A stretch of DNA of 64,000 nt. Source: Devosia lacusdianchii. Its GTDB lineage: Bacteria; Pseudomonadota; Alphaproteobacteria; Rhizobiales; Devosiaceae. The position numbers were made by a program, and so were the translations under genes. Shown one piece after another: positions 1 to 10,229 of this stretch (position 1 is the first letter of the stretch; every line of letters starts with the position of its first letter). The DNA is taken from contig NZ_CP092483.1 in assembly GCF_022429625.1 (NCBI RefSeq), positions 806,001 to 870,000 on the forward strand, read 5' to 3'. The notes below the pieces were generated by a model that was given only the letters and a program-made list of their open reading frames with translations, did no database searches and had not been told where the DNA came from.

Positions 1-15
1 CCTGCTATTCTCAAG

Positions 16-906
16 CTAGAGCGCCGATCCGAATGCGGCCTCGATGGCCCGCTGCGTGCCAGGGCCGAAACTGCCGTCGATACCGCCGTCATAATAGCCG
101 TCGCGCTTGAGCAGTTCCTGGATGGCGCGGCGATAATTGGGCGAGGTGTCGGCGCTGCCGATCTCCTTGAACTCATCCATCGCGACCTGCAAACCATTGG
201 TCAGCGCCAGATAGGCCAGCTCGGCGGCACGCTGGCTGTCCTTGCCGACGCCGTCGCCATAGAGGTAGCGCAGCGAAAGCGCCCAATGCCCATTGGCGTC
301 ACCTGCATCCGAGGCCTTCTGGTACCAGGCCGCTGCCTCTTCGGCGTCCTTGGCGACCCCCGTTCCGCCCAGATACATATCGCCCAGCGAATACATGGCG
401 TAGCCATAGCCATTCTCCGCCGCCCGGCGGAACCAGCGCACGGCTTCGGCATAATCTTGCCGTACGCCGTCGCCGGCACTGTACATGCTCCCAACATTGC
501 TTTGCGCCGAGGGCAGGCCTGCTTCGGCGGCCTTCAGGTACCACTCGAAAGCCTGACCGAAATCCTGGTCGACATGCTCGCCGCGGTCGTACATCAGGCC
601 GACCCGGTTCATCGCATAGGGGTCGCCGGCACCTGCCGCCAGCGAGTACAGTTCGAAAGCGCGCTTGTAGTCCGGCGTCTGCCCGTCATCGACAAAGTAG
701 GCAGCGTCGGCGTCATCGAGAATTTGTTCGATATCGTCAGGGTCCACGGAGCCGCTCTGCTGCGGCGGCGTCTGCTGGGGTTGCTGCGGCTGGTGGATAG
801 TGGTCTGCGGCGTATCGGCCTTGATCTTGGTCTTTTGAGCAAAGGCGTCGCCCGTACTGACCAATGCCAACAAGGCGACCGTAACCAACAAAACACGCCC
901 GGACAT
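16..906 (-). CDS. Secreted Sel1-repeat protein with C-terminal peptidoglycan-binding-like domain
   Basis: 296 aa from the second in-frame ATG (906), preferred because a GAGGGGG run lies just upstream; another ATG lies at 921. An N-terminal signal peptide (hydrophobic run ending near AFA) is followed by a Gln/Pro-rich linker. About four Sel1/TPR-like repeats of roughly 36 residues follow, each with G-x-MY-x-G-x-GV and W-x-x-KAA-x-x-G patterns. The last ~40 residues contain a GYYDGGIDGSFGPGTQRAI segment typical of the PG_binding_1 fold. Sel1 proteins are scaffolds; with the C-terminal domain, a periplasmic cell-envelope role is likely. Partner unknown. Confidence 0.8.
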   Translation of the reverse strand: MSGRVLLVTVALLALVSTGDAFAQKTKIKADTPQTTIHQPQQPQQTPPQQSGSVDPDDIEQILDDADAAYFVDDGQTPDYKRAFELYSLAAGAGDPYAMNRVGLMYDRGEHVDQDFGQAFEWYLKAAEAGLPSAQSNVGSMYSAGDGVRQDYAEAVRWFRRAAENGYGYAMYSLGDMYLGGTGVAKDAEEAAAWYQKASDAGDANGHWALSLRYLYGDGVGKDSQRAAELAYLALTNGLQVAMDEFKEIGSADTSPNYRRAIQELLKRDGYYDGGIDGSFGPGTQRAIEAAFGSAL

Positions 907-1038
907 GCCAGTCCCCCTCAAGTCACTGCTTCCTCAAGAAAATGAAACGCCTCAGCGTTGCTGTCAAATGGCCTGGTGCACCAGTCCGGTGTTGCGGTTC
1001 GGAGGAACGGGAAGCCGTGCTATAGGGAAGGCTTCTCG

Positions 1039-1569
1039 CTACAACCAAAAGTACCAGAACAGTGCCACTTCGCGTGTGCCCGGCATATCTGCACGATACA
1101 GATCGGCATCAAATCCCCTGAGCGCGAACCCCTGGCGTTCGTAGAAACGGCAGGCCACGAGATTGTTGTTCTGTGTTTCGAGCCGCACCGCCGGCAATCC
1201 ACGCGCTTTGGCCCAGGCTTTGGTCTTGTCGATTAGGGCCGCGCCAATGCCGGCGCCGCGACGGTTGGGATCGACAGCAAGGCAATCGACCAGGCCCATG
1301 CCGTTCCAGTCGCGGCTCACGATCACGACGCCCACCACTACGCCATCGAGCAGTGCAACATAGCCTGCCTGTGTATCGTCGGAAATTGCCGCTTCGAGGT
1401 CCTCGCGGGCATCGAGATAGCTTTTGCGGTACGGGGTGACGGAGCGCGGCAGCAGTTGTAGGCCGGCCTCGAAGTGGGTCACCTCGCCTTCCTCGCTGAC
1501 CATGAACGAGGCATCGATGGCAGCGGCTGCTGCCAGATTGGTCTTGTCGAGCGAAACAACGCGCAGCAT
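1039..1569 (-). CDS. GNAT family N-acetyltransferase
   Basis: 176 aa. The ATG at 1569 is chosen because GGAGGG sits at SD distance; an in-frame GTG at 1599 would add 10 residues. The core has the GNAT motif A acetyl-CoA loop RRGAGIGAALI (R/Q-x-x-G-x-G/A), preceded by the beta4 strand VDCLAVDPN, and a RFYERQGF motif B near the end. Substrate cannot be read from the sequence. The gene follows the BrnA-like gene on the same strand by 36 bp, so the two may be cotranscribed. Confidence 0.85.
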   Translation of the reverse strand: MLRVVSLDKTNLAAAAAIDASFMVSEEGEVTHFEAGLQLLPRSVTPYRKSYLDAREDLEAAISDDTQAGYVALLDGVVVGVVIVSRDWNGMGLVDCLAVDPNRRGAGIGAALIDKTKAWAKARGLPAVRLETQNNNLVACRFYERQGFALRGFDADLYRADMPGTREVALFWYFWL

Positions 1570-1605
1570 TTCGCCCTCCGAACCCACGCGCGCCACCACA
1601 GCCGT

Positions 1606-1848
1606 TCAGCCGTTATCGGCGCTATCCAGGCCCGCGCTCTGACGCAGAGCAGCGTTGATCCGGTCCTGCCAGCCGGGACCATCCTCCTGGAAGTGTTCGA
1701 GAACAGCTCGATCGAGGCGCAGCGTCACCATTTCCTTGCCCGAAGGTGGGGCGATCGTCTTTGGTGCGGCTTCTACCGGCTTGCTGGTCACAGCCTTGAA
1801 GGCGGCTTCTGCCTGGTCGAATGCACTGCCACGTCTTGGTGTCCGCAT
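1606..1848 (-). CDS. BrnA-like antitoxin family protein (no BrnT partner)
   Basis: 80 aa from ATG 1848, which has a GAGAGGA SD. A longer in-frame extension to 2037 runs through the groESL terminator and is rejected. The C-terminal half has the BrnA signature: a strand VTLRLDRAVLEHF, then a G-x-G-W-Q-x-RINAALR helix, as in the ribbon-helix-helix BrnA antitoxins. BrnA normally represses brnTA and neutralises the BrnT RNase encoded just upstream. Here only 57 bp separate the start from the groESL terminator, so no brnT is present. It may be an orphan repressor or a relic. Family assignment is fairly secure; function is inferred. Confidence 0.7.
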   Translation of the reverse strand: MRTPRRGSAFDQAEAAFKAVTSKPVEAAPKTIAPPSGKEMVTLRLDRAVLEHFQEDGPGWQDRINAALRQSAGLDSADNG

Positions 1849-1904
1849 GAAATCCTCTCGATGGGCGCTTGCCGCACTGTAATGCCACGCCATTGCGCGC
1901 GGAA

Positions 1905-1940
1905 TAAGAAAAAGGCGCAGTGTTTCCACTGCGCCTTTCC
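1905..1940 (-). terminator. Rho-independent terminator of groESL
   Basis: A perfect 12-bp stem (1911-1922 with 1927-1938) closes a GAAA tetraloop on the minus strand. On that strand it is followed by TTTTTCTTATT. It lies about 120 bp after the groEL stop codon. Confidence 0.85.
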
Positions 1941-1984
1941 ACGAAGTTCGTGACTGGGAAGAAACGAACCTCGAAGCTGGATAA

Positions 1985-3714
<1,730 letters not shown>

Positions 3715-3753
3715 TTAAGAATGGTTGAAACGACGAAAGGGCAGGGAAGTCGC

Positions 3754-4044
3754 TTAGACTTCGACGATGCCCATGATGTCGGATTCCTTCATGATCAGCA
3801 GGTCTTCGCCGTTGAGCTTGACCTCGGTGCCGCTCCACTTGCCGAACAGCACGCGGTCGCCGGCCTTGACGTCGAGGGCATTGATCTTGCCGCTTTCGTC
3901 ACGGGCGCCGGGGCCCACGGAGACGATCACGCCCTCGGAGGGCTTTTCCTTGGCGGTGTCGGGGATGATGATCCCGCCTTTGGTCTTTTCTTCGCTGTCG
4001 AGACGGCGGACGACCACGCGGTCGTGCAGAGGACGGAAGCCCAT
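3754..4044 (-). CDS. groES: Co-chaperonin GroES (10 kDa)
   Basis: 96 aa starting [14 protein letters not shown] at 4044, with an AAGGAG SD. The in-frame extension to 4101 crosses the CIRCE element and is rejected. The mobile-loop region ([18 protein letters not shown]) and the roof-loop [14 protein letters not shown] are present. It forms the heptameric lid of GroEL and is first in the groES-groEL operon. Confidence 0.97.
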   Translation of the reverse strand: MGFRPLHDRVVVRRLDSEEKTKGGIIIPDTAKEKPSEGVIVSVGPGARDESGKINALDVKAGDRVLFGKWSGTEVKLNGEDLLIMKESDIMGIVEV

Positions 4045-4087
4045 GATTGCTCCTTCTGGCATCATATAAAATGCAATTTTTCGGCTG

Positions 4088-4114
4088 TTAGCACTCGTCA
4101 TTGTAGAGTGCTAA
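4088..4114 (-). promoter_or_regulatory. CIRCE operator (HrcA binding site)
   Basis: An exact match to the CIRCE consensus: TTAGCACTC, 9-bp spacer, GAGTGCTAA. It lies 43 bp upstream of the groES start, between the predicted promoter and the gene. HrcA bound here represses groESL at normal temperature (known for CIRCE); occupancy is inferred. Confidence 0.95.
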
Positions 4115-4125
4115 CAGGTGCCGGG

Positions 4126-4154
4126 GATATATGGCTGGGGCCTGGAGGAGTCAA
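4126..4154 (-). promoter_or_regulatory. Predicted sigma-70-type promoter of groESL
   Basis: On the minus strand a TTGACT -35 box (4149-4154) is separated by 17 bp from a TATATC -10 box (4126-4131). CIRCE begins 12 bp downstream of the -10, covering the expected start site. An imperfect inverted repeat (4150-4160 and 4166-4176) overlaps the -35 box. An RpoH promoter could also be present; I did not resolve one. Confidence 0.6.
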
Positions 4155-4226
4155 GGTCGGGTGAACCGACTTTGACTTCGCGCGTTTGATCCTTGTCGAT
4201 CGCCCACCGCACAAGAGCAGCTAATT

Positions 4227-4589
4227 ATGACGCGTCAATGTCTCGACAAAGATATCAAGATCACCCCGGTTTCAGGTCGCGTGCATGTCATTTTCGATGA
4301 CGCCGAAATCGCCAGTTCGCTCCGGGCGCTCGAGGTCGAGGAGCCTGGCGAGCCGGTGCGCATCTATGTGCCGCGCGAAGACGTCCAGCCCGGCATTCTT
4401 GAGGCGTCCGAAACCCGCACGAGCAATCCCGCTATGGGAGAGGCGTCCTACTACACGATCAAGACGCTCACCGCCGACGGTCCCGACCAAGTCTGGTACT
4501 ATCCCGACCCATGCCCGCAAGTTGAGTCCATTCGCGATCACCTCGCCTTTCGTGGCGACCGCATCGAGTATCGCCGCTCCGAGGTCTAG
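4227..4589 (+). CDS. DUF427 domain protein
   Basis: 120 aa, a typical length for this single-domain family. It shows the DUF427 features: GRVHVIFDDAEIASS near the N-terminus, a central PREDV segment, and a Y-x-x-I-x-x-x-G...VWYYPDP-P core. Function is not established; the fold is a small beta-barrel related to the mss4-like fold. It is divergent from groES by 182 bp. The SD is weak. Confidence 0.8.
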   Translation: MTRQCLDKDIKITPVSGRVHVIFDDAEIASSLRALEVEEPGEPVRIYVPREDVQPGILEASETRTSNPAMGEASYYTIKTLTADGPDQVWYYPDPCPQVESIRDHLAFRGDRIEYRRSEV

Positions 4590-4648
4590 CAGCGACCGGG
4601 GCAACTTTCCCCCTTCCACCCCGCGCGAACCTGCGCCATAAGGCAGGC

Positions 4649-4843
4649 ATGACCCAAGATAGCACCCTACAGATCAAGCTGCGCCTCAAGGGCGGCAGCG
4701 GCCCGAACGCCAACTGGCATTGGGAAATTCACGATGCCAACGGCAAGGTGATCAAGACCGGCTCTGCCGTCGGCCCCGAGCACAAGGCGTTCGCCACTGC
4801 GCGTATCGCCAAGGAAAAGCTGGAGCAATCCGCTAGCCGCTAA
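4649..4843 (+). CDS. Small hypothetical protein (64 aa)
   Basis: 64 aa, soluble and basic, with a WHWEIHDANGKVIKTGSAVG core that looks like a short beta-meander (DUF1508/YegP-like strand pattern, not certain). It starts at ATG 4649 with an AAGGCAGG SD, 59 bp after the DUF427 gene and 24 bp before the DMT transporter. Codon use matches its neighbours, which supports a real gene. Function unknown. Confidence 0.6.
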   Translation: MTQDSTLQIKLRLKGGSGPNANWHWEIHDANGKVIKTGSAVGPEHKAFATARIAKEKLEQSASR

Positions 4844-4867
4844 GGCGGCTCAAAAGACGAGATTGCC

Positions 4868-5833
4868 GTGACCACTCCAGCGCCACCCAACCCGGCAAGC
4901 CCCGCGCAACACACGGGCGGGCCGTTACGTGGCATTACGCTCAAGGTGCTCTCGGTCTGCTTCTTCGTCGTCATGGCGACCCTGCTCAAGGCCACCGCAA
5001 CCATCCCCGCTGGGGAATTGGTGTTCTTCCGCTGCTTCTTCGCCATCCTGCCGGTTGTCGCTTACCTGCTCTGGCGGCGGCAATTGCGTACGGCGCTGCA
5101 TACGCGTAACCCGCTCGGCCATGTGGTCAGGGCGCTTGTCGGCGCATCCTCCATGGGGCTCGGCTTCTTCGCCCTCACCCGCCTGCCGCTGCCCGAGGCG
5201 ACGGCCATCGGCTATGCCGCGCCATTGCTGATCGTCCTGTTCAGCGCCGTCCTGCTCAAGGAGAAGGTTCATGCCTTCCGCTGGACGGCGGTGGTCATCG
5301 GCCTTGTCGGCGTCGTCATCATCCTCTGGCCCCGTCTGACGCTGTTCTCCAGCGGGCAGCCGCTTGGCAACAACGAGGCGATCGGCGCTGCGGCCGCATT
5401 CGGCGGCGCCATTCTTACCGCCTTCGCCATGATGCAGGTGCGCAAACTCGTGCAGACCGAGCGCACCGAGGCGATCGTCATCTACTTTTTTATCAGCGCC
5501 AGCGTGCTGTCGCTTGCCACCATCCCCTTCGGCTGGGTCATGCCCACGCCCACTCAGGCGGCGCTACTGATCGGCGCGGGATTTGCCGGCGGAATCGGGC
5601 AATTGCTGCTGACCTCATGCTACCGCTATGCCGACATGTCGGTCATCGCACCGTTCGAATATGTCTCGCTATTGCTGACCATTGTCATCGGCTTCGCCGT
5701 GTTCGGCGATATCCCGACCGTCGCGATGATCCTGGGCGCCTTGATCATCGTATTCTCGGGCATCGCCGTGATCCTGCGCGAACACTATCTCGGCCTCGAC
5801 CGCGTCAAGGCACGTGAAGCCAATACGCCTTAG
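4868..5833 (+). CDS. DMT family (EamA) inner-membrane transporter
   Basis: 321 aa from GTG 4868. Two EamA repeats give about 10 membrane helices; the first spans residues ~22-140 (FFRCFFAILPVVAYLLWRR, then the LPLPEATAIGYAAPLL signature) and the second ~175-310. The LPLPEAT and FAPLL-like patterns are typical of the RhaT/YdcZ-type exporters. The exported metabolite cannot be deduced. The gene stands alone before a repeat-containing gap. Confidence 0.88.
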   Translation: MTTPAPPNPASPAQHTGGPLRGITLKVLSVCFFVVMATLLKATATIPAGELVFFRCFFAILPVVAYLLWRRQLRTALHTRNPLGHVVRALVGASSMGLGFFALTRLPLPEATAIGYAAPLLIVLFSAVLLKEKVHAFRWTAVVIGLVGVVIILWPRLTLFSSGQPLGNNEAIGAAAAFGGAILTAFAMMQVRKLVQTERTEAIVIYFFISASVLSLATIPFGWVMPTPTQAALLIGAGFAGGIGQLLLTSCYRYADMSVIAPFEYVSLLLTIVIGFAVFGDIPTVAMILGALIIVFSGIAVILREHYLGLDRVKAREANTP

Positions 5834-5928
5834 GCGCGCCCTCGTTACCACGGGCGCTGCATCAACTTGGCCCTTGCGTAGCGTGTTTCAGTGCATCCGA
5901 TTTTGTTTCCATCGTCATTGCCCAGCTT

Positions 5929-5999
5929 GTCCGGGCAATCCAGCCACGCCCGCAGTCCGCACTGGACCACCCGAACAAGTCGGGTGGTGACGGGCGTGG
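5929..5999. repeat. Nested intergenic palindrome between convergent genes
   Basis: The inner hairpin is ACCACCCGA (5966-5974), loop ACAAG, TCGGGTGGT (5980-5988). The outer arms are CCACGCCCG (5944-5952) and CGGGCGTGG (5991-5999). A third small inverted pair, ATTGCCC/GGGCAAT, lies to the left. It sits between the 3' ends of two convergent genes, as REP-like elements do. No T-run was seen. Confidence 0.7.
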
Positions 6000-6032
6000 A
6001 GGGGACCGGGATTCCGATTGGAAGTCAGACGC

Positions 6033-7463
6033 CTAGCTCGCCACCGCCATATCGGCCCAGCTCTGCCGCTTGCGATAAATGGTGGATGGGCTGATCTCCA
6101 GCGCCGCCGCCGCCAGCGAGACATTGCCGCCGAAGCTGGCGATCGCGTCTTCGATGATGCGTTGTTCCTGCTGCCACATCGGCAAAATGGCCGGCCGGCG
6201 CTCCGTGCGTGGCTGGCTCTCGGCCACGGGCACGATGCCGCGCGATTCGATATCGGCTGCCGCCAGCATGGCGGGCGTGATCTCGCCGCCGTCGAACATC
6301 ACGACGAGCCGGCGCACCAGGTTCTGCAATTGCCGCACATTGCCCGGCCAGTCGCCCGAGGCGAGGATCCCCGCCACATCAGGCGAGTAACCGTCAAAAC
6401 TCTTGTGCTCCTCGGCCGCGTAGCGTTCGAGGAAATGCCGCGCCAGCACCATGATATCGGTCGGCCGCTGGCGCAGGGGCGGCAGGTGGATCGGCAGAAC
6501 ATGCAGCCGGTAGAACAGGTCCTCGCGGAACTTCTTGTCGGCGATGAGCTGCATCGGATTGCGATTGGTGGCGCAGATCACCCGCACATCGACGTGCCTG
6601 ACGCCCGATTCGCCCACGCGGCTCAGTGTGCCGGTCTGGAGGAACCGCAGCAGCTTGCTCTGCAGCGACAGGTCCATCTCGCCGATTTCGTCGAGGAACA
6701 GCGTACCGCCATCAGCCAGTTCGGCCGCGCCTTTGCGGTCTTCGTGGGCACCGGTAAAGGCGCCTCGCGCTACGCCGAACAGCTCGCTCTCCATCAGGTC
6801 GCGGGGAATGGCGGCGCAATTGATGGCCACCATGCGCTTGCCGCCACGCGGTCCCTTGGCGTGCAACGCCTCCGCACACACATCCTTGCCCGTGCCGCTT
6901 TCGCCGGTGATGAAGACCGGCGCCGCCGACGCTGCGATCCGGCCGATCTGCTCGTAGACGAATTGCATGGCGCTCGATGCGCCGATAAAGCCCGCGAAAT
7001 CCCTGATGCCATCGGCCACCGGGGCTTCGATGCTGAGCGTGCGTCCTTTGCCGTGGCGCTGCGCCAATTCGCCGATCCGCGCCACCATGGCCGGCCCGTT
7101 GATGGGCTTGGCCACATAGTCATGGGCTCCGGCGCGCATCGCGCCGACCGCTGCCGATACGGAGGTCCCGTCCGACAGCGCCACCACCAGCGCACCCTGC
7201 GCCAGCCGCACCAGGCGCGTCACGGCGTCGTCGCTCCGATCGGACAAGTCGCCGAGGCTGGAAAGATCGGCCAATACGATATCGAAGCCGGAATCACGCA
7301 GCAGGTCGGCCGCCTGCCGTCCGCTCGTCACGGTGGTGATACGCGCGGACAGGCCCAGGCTCTGGGTCAGCGTTTCTGCCACCAGATGCGCGTGAGGCTC
7401 GTCCCGGTCGACCAGCAACAGCCGTCCATTGGGCGCGCCGTCGCTTCGAGTGTGCATCGCCAT
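6033..7463 (-). CDS. Sigma-54-dependent response regulator (NtrC/LuxO-like)
   Basis: 476 aa from ATG 7463 (GAGGA SD); an upstream ATG at 7562 overlaps the divergent gene. Domains in order: a receiver (residues ~13-125) with the phospho-Asp in DIVLADLSS and Lys in YVAKPI; an AAA+ sigma-54 domain (~145-375) with Walker A GESGTGKD, the GAFTGA loop that contacts sigma-54, and Walker B LFLDEIG; and a C-terminal Fis-type HTH (GGNVSLAAAALEISPSTIYRK). The HTH resembles LuxO-type regulators. It activates RpoN promoters when phosphorylated. No histidine kinase is adjacent, so the signal is unknown. Confidence 0.9.
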   Translation of the reverse strand: MAMHTRSDGAPNGRLLLVDRDEPHAHLVAETLTQSLGLSARITTVTSGRQAADLLRDSGFDIVLADLSSLGDLSDRSDDAVTRLVRLAQGALVVALSDGTSVSAAVGAMRAGAHDYVAKPINGPAMVARIGELAQRHGKGRTLSIEAPVADGIRDFAGFIGASSAMQFVYEQIGRIAASAAPVFITGESGTGKDVCAEALHAKGPRGGKRMVAINCAAIPRDLMESELFGVARGAFTGAHEDRKGAAELADGGTLFLDEIGEMDLSLQSKLLRFLQTGTLSRVGESGVRHVDVRVICATNRNPMQLIADKKFREDLFYRLHVLPIHLPPLRQRPTDIMVLARHFLERYAAEEHKSFDGYSPDVAGILASGDWPGNVRQLQNLVRRLVVMFDGGEITPAMLAAADIESRGIVPVAESQPRTERRPAILPMWQQEQRIIEDAIASFGGNVSLAAAALEISPSTIYRKRQSWADMAVAS

Positions 7464-7604
7464 GCGGCCAGTCCTCGCATTTGTCTTGCAGCGATTGTTG
7501 GTCAACAGGGTAAATAATCCGTTCCGACTGTCGCAAATTGCAGGATGTACCTGTGCAGGCATTGCGCTTGCTTGCCCCGTTGCCTCCCGACTAAGACTCT
7601 TCCC

Positions 7605-8813
7605 ATGCGGAAGGACTCAGTGACGCCCAAGATGGAGCCGATGGCGCGCGGCGTGGCGCAGTCGGGTGTACGGCTCGCCAATGAGCGCGCCGTGCTGACG
7701 CTCATCGCCGTCAATGCGGGCGCGTCCAATGCTGATCTGGCGCGGCTCTCCGGCTTGGGTCCGCAAACCACGTCGCGCATCGTTGCCGAGCTGGAACAGC
7801 GGGGTCTGGTGATCCGTGGGCAGGTGCTGCGCGGCCGCCGCGGCCAGCCGGCAACGCCGCTCTTTCTCAATCCGCACGGCGCCTATGCTATCGGCGTCGA
7901 AATCGGCTGGCAGCATCTGGAAGTGCTGCTGTTCGATATGGCGGGCAAAACCATCGCCAGCGTCCGGCGCAGCTATCCCTGGCCCGATGCCCGGACGATC
8001 CTGGCCGCCGCCACCGCCGAAATCGCCACGATTCGCGCCGGCATGTCCGAGCTGCAGCGCAGCCGGCTGATCGGCATCGGCCTCGCCAGCCCGTCTTTCA
8101 TCGAACGGTATGTCTGCCGCCTTGGCGCCCCCGACGAGCAGGAGGCGCTCTGGGAGGGACTGAACCTCGCCGAGCGAATCGCCCGCGAGGCTGGATTGCC
8201 CACCGAATGGTTCAACGACGGCAGCGCCGGCTGCTGGGCCGAGCTCATTGCCCGGGCCCTGCCGGTCTCGCCCGGCCTGGCCTATTTGCGCGTCGGCACG
8301 TTCGTGGGCGCCGGCATCGTGGTCGAGGGCGAGCTGTGGGAAGGCCGCAGCGGCAATGCCGCCAATCTGGGTGGCATCGTGGTTTCGGACGGGGCCGGCC
8401 AGCCCATCTCGGTCCACCAGGTCGCTTCGATCGTCGCCCTGCGCCGGCAGCTCGAAGAGATCGGCCAGGCCATCCCAGATGGCAATCCGCTCAACTGGGA
8501 TTGGCAGACGCTGGAGCCGGTGGTGAGCCACTGGCTCGATACGGCCGGTCTGGCGCTGGCCAAGGCCGTCATCAATACCCGGGCGGTGATCGAGTTCGAC
8601 ACAGCCGTGATCGGCGGCGTCATGCCGCGCGCCATAGTGGAGCGGCTCCTGGAGCGCGTGCGTCACCATATGGCGGGGTTGCCCTCTGGACCCTCCGATC
8701 CGCCTTCGATCGATATCGGTCACCTCGGCGCTTCGGCGGCAGCGACCGGCGCGGCGCAGCTGGTGCTGTTCCGACGCTTCTTCTCCCGCGCCTGGAACCT
8801 CTTTGCGGCTTGA
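7605..8813 (+). CDS. ROK family transcriptional regulator
   Basis: 402 aa from ATG 7605; a GTG at 7620 with a closer AAGGA SD is an equal alternative. An N-terminal winged HTH (residues ~20-75: NERAVLTLIAVNAGASNADLARLSGLGPQTTSRIV) is followed by a ROK sugar-kinase-like domain. The usual ROK zinc motif (C-x-G-x-x-GC-x-E) is absent; a glycine-rich SGNAANLGGIVVS takes its place, and the kinase DxGGT loop is not evident. It is therefore likely a sugar-responsive repressor without kinase activity. It is divergent from the sigma-54 regulator by 141 bp. Ligand unknown. Confidence 0.85.
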   Translation: MRKDSVTPKMEPMARGVAQSGVRLANERAVLTLIAVNAGASNADLARLSGLGPQTTSRIVAELEQRGLVIRGQVLRGRRGQPATPLFLNPHGAYAIGVEIGWQHLEVLLFDMAGKTIASVRRSYPWPDARTILAAATAEIATIRAGMSELQRSRLIGIGLASPSFIERYVCRLGAPDEQEALWEGLNLAERIAREAGLPTEWFNDGSAGCWAELIARALPVSPGLAYLRVGTFVGAGIVVEGELWEGRSGNAANLGGIVVSDGAGQPISVHQVASIVALRRQLEEIGQAIPDGNPLNWDWQTLEPVVSHWLDTAGLALAKAVINTRAVIEFDTAVIGGVMPRAIVERLLERVRHHMAGLPSGPSDPPSIDIGHLGASAAATGAAQLVLFRRFFSRAWNLFAA

Positions 8814-8924
8814 TCCCTGAATAAGCCTTGGAAGAGCTGGCCCGCGGCTTTTGTGGTGCCTTGCGCGATGCTAAGAGGGTAGGGCCGAATCCCGGCGCTT
8901 GAAGAGGGTTCCGAGGTCCCGCGC

Positions 8925-10160
8925 GTGCAGGCTCTGGTCTATACGTTCATTGCCCTTGCGGCGGCCGGCGTTGGCGCCACCGCCTATTTCGGGCTGACCT
9001 TCACGCCGGCCGAGGCGATCCTGGCCGCCGTGGTTTTCGGCTGCTCCTGCGTCGTCCTGCTCGAACGCAGCTTGCGCCAGCGCGCAGAGAACCGCCTCGA
9101 ACGCGCCATCGAAGACCTGTCGCGCCTGCTCGCAACCGACGCCCAGGCCGGCGCCGTGCTGGGTCAGCGCATCAACGCCATGGCCGACGTCAATGCCGCG
9201 GTGCGGCTGGAAAGCGTCGAGGCCGATATTTCCGTGCTCGGCACTGTCATCCGGCAGGTCGCCGAGGCCGTGTCCGATATCGAGGAGCGCGCCAAGCCCC
9301 AGGCCAGCGGGCGCGACCGCATGATCGCCGCCGCGCCGCCGCCGCCCGCCGTTATGCGCGAACCCGAGCCAGTCATTCCGCTCGAAATGCTGCGCCAGGC
9401 CGTGGCCGAAAACCGCCTGATCTACCACATCCAGCCGGTGGTGAAGCTGCCGCAGCGCCGTCCGCAGGGCTATGATCTGGTGCCCCGGCTGATGCTCGAA
9501 GATGGCGATCTTGCCGACCGAGCTGACTTCATGCCCCGCCGTGGCGGTGAGGACGTGCAGCGCCACATCGAGGGTATCGGGCTGGTCGAGGCCATCACCA
9601 TCGCACGCCGTGCCCGCACCGGCGGCCAGCCGGTGACGCTCTACATTCCATTGTCTCGCGCCACCCTTGGCGATTCGGCCTCGTCCGAGCAGCTGATCGT
9701 CTCGCTCGAGGCCAATAGGGCCATCGCACCTGGGCTGATCTTTGCCATCAACGAAGCCGACTGGCAGAGCCTCACCACCGGCGAACGCGCTATCGCCGAT
9801 GCGATAGCCAAGAAGGGCGCCGGTTTCTCGCTGCTCAACGTCAAGTCGCTGCGGGTCGACGTCGCTGAACTGGCTGCCCAAGGCGTGCGTTCGCTGCGCA
9901 TCGATGCCGCGCGCTTCATCGACGAGCCCGAGGTCTATACCGACTTCCACGCCTCCGACATTGCCAACTATGTCGCGCGCTTCGAGGTAGTCCTGCTGGC
10001 AACCGGAATTTCCAGCGAACGCCAGATCGTTGAGCTGCTCGAAGACGGCATAACGCTGGTTCAGGGACCCCATGTCGCTGCACCCGGCCCCGTACGCCCC
10101 GACCTGATGGTCGAGGCCCCGCGCCCAGCGACTCCGCAGTTGCGCCGGGTCGAATTCTAG
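8925..10160 (+). CDS. TipF-like protein: two TM segments, coiled coil, degenerate EAL domain
   Basis: 411 aa from GTG 8925 (GAGG SD). Two membrane helices (residues ~5-22 and 27-47) lead into a charged coiled coil (~50-125) and a Pro/Ala linker. An EAL-like domain (~150-400) ends with QGPHVAAPGP, equivalent to the QGx(L/F)F-x-P end of EAL proteins. The catalytic E-A-L is replaced (YDLVPRL) and other metal-binding acidic residues are not evident, so phosphodiesterase activity is unlikely. This architecture matches TipF, the c-di-GMP-binding flagellum assembly factor of Caulobacter; that function is inference. No flagellar gene is adjacent. Confidence 0.65.
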   Translation: MQALVYTFIALAAAGVGATAYFGLTFTPAEAILAAVVFGCSCVVLLERSLRQRAENRLERAIEDLSRLLATDAQAGAVLGQRINAMADVNAAVRLESVEADISVLGTVIRQVAEAVSDIEERAKPQASGRDRMIAAAPPPPAVMREPEPVIPLEMLRQAVAENRLIYHIQPVVKLPQRRPQGYDLVPRLMLEDGDLADRADFMPRRGGEDVQRHIEGIGLVEAITIARRARTGGQPVTLYIPLSRATLGDSASSEQLIVSLEANRAIAPGLIFAINEADWQSLTTGERAIADAIAKKGAGFSLLNVKSLRVDVAELAAQGVRSLRIDAARFIDEPEVYTDFHASDIANYVARFEVVLLATGISSERQIVELLEDGITLVQGPHVAAPGPVRPDLMVEAPRPATPQLRRVEF

Positions 10161-10193
10161 AACGACTGCGACGCCGCGCCACATTGATAGGCC

Positions 10194-10211
10194 CCATACG
10201 GTGCCGTATGG
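10194..10211. promoter_or_regulatory. Perfect 18-bp palindrome upstream of the DUF4345 gene
   Basis: CCATACGG-TG-CCGTATGG, a perfect inverted repeat, ends 18 bp before the ATG at 10230. Size and position suit an operator for a dimeric regulator of the TetR class; a terminator role for the upstream gene is less likely because no T-run follows. Confidence 0.5.
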
Positions 10212-10229
10212 TTGGCATGTCGATGAGGT

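Noticed and set aside
4150..4176. Imperfect inverted repeat GTCAAGGTCGG/CCGACTTTGAC near the groES promoter
   Set aside because: It overlaps the -35 box and may be incidental; not strong enough to call as a separate operator.
6018..7517. 499-codon plus-strand ORF opposite the sigma-54 regulator
   Set aside because: His/Arg/Ala-rich shadow; the minus frame has complete receiver, AAA+ and HTH motifs.
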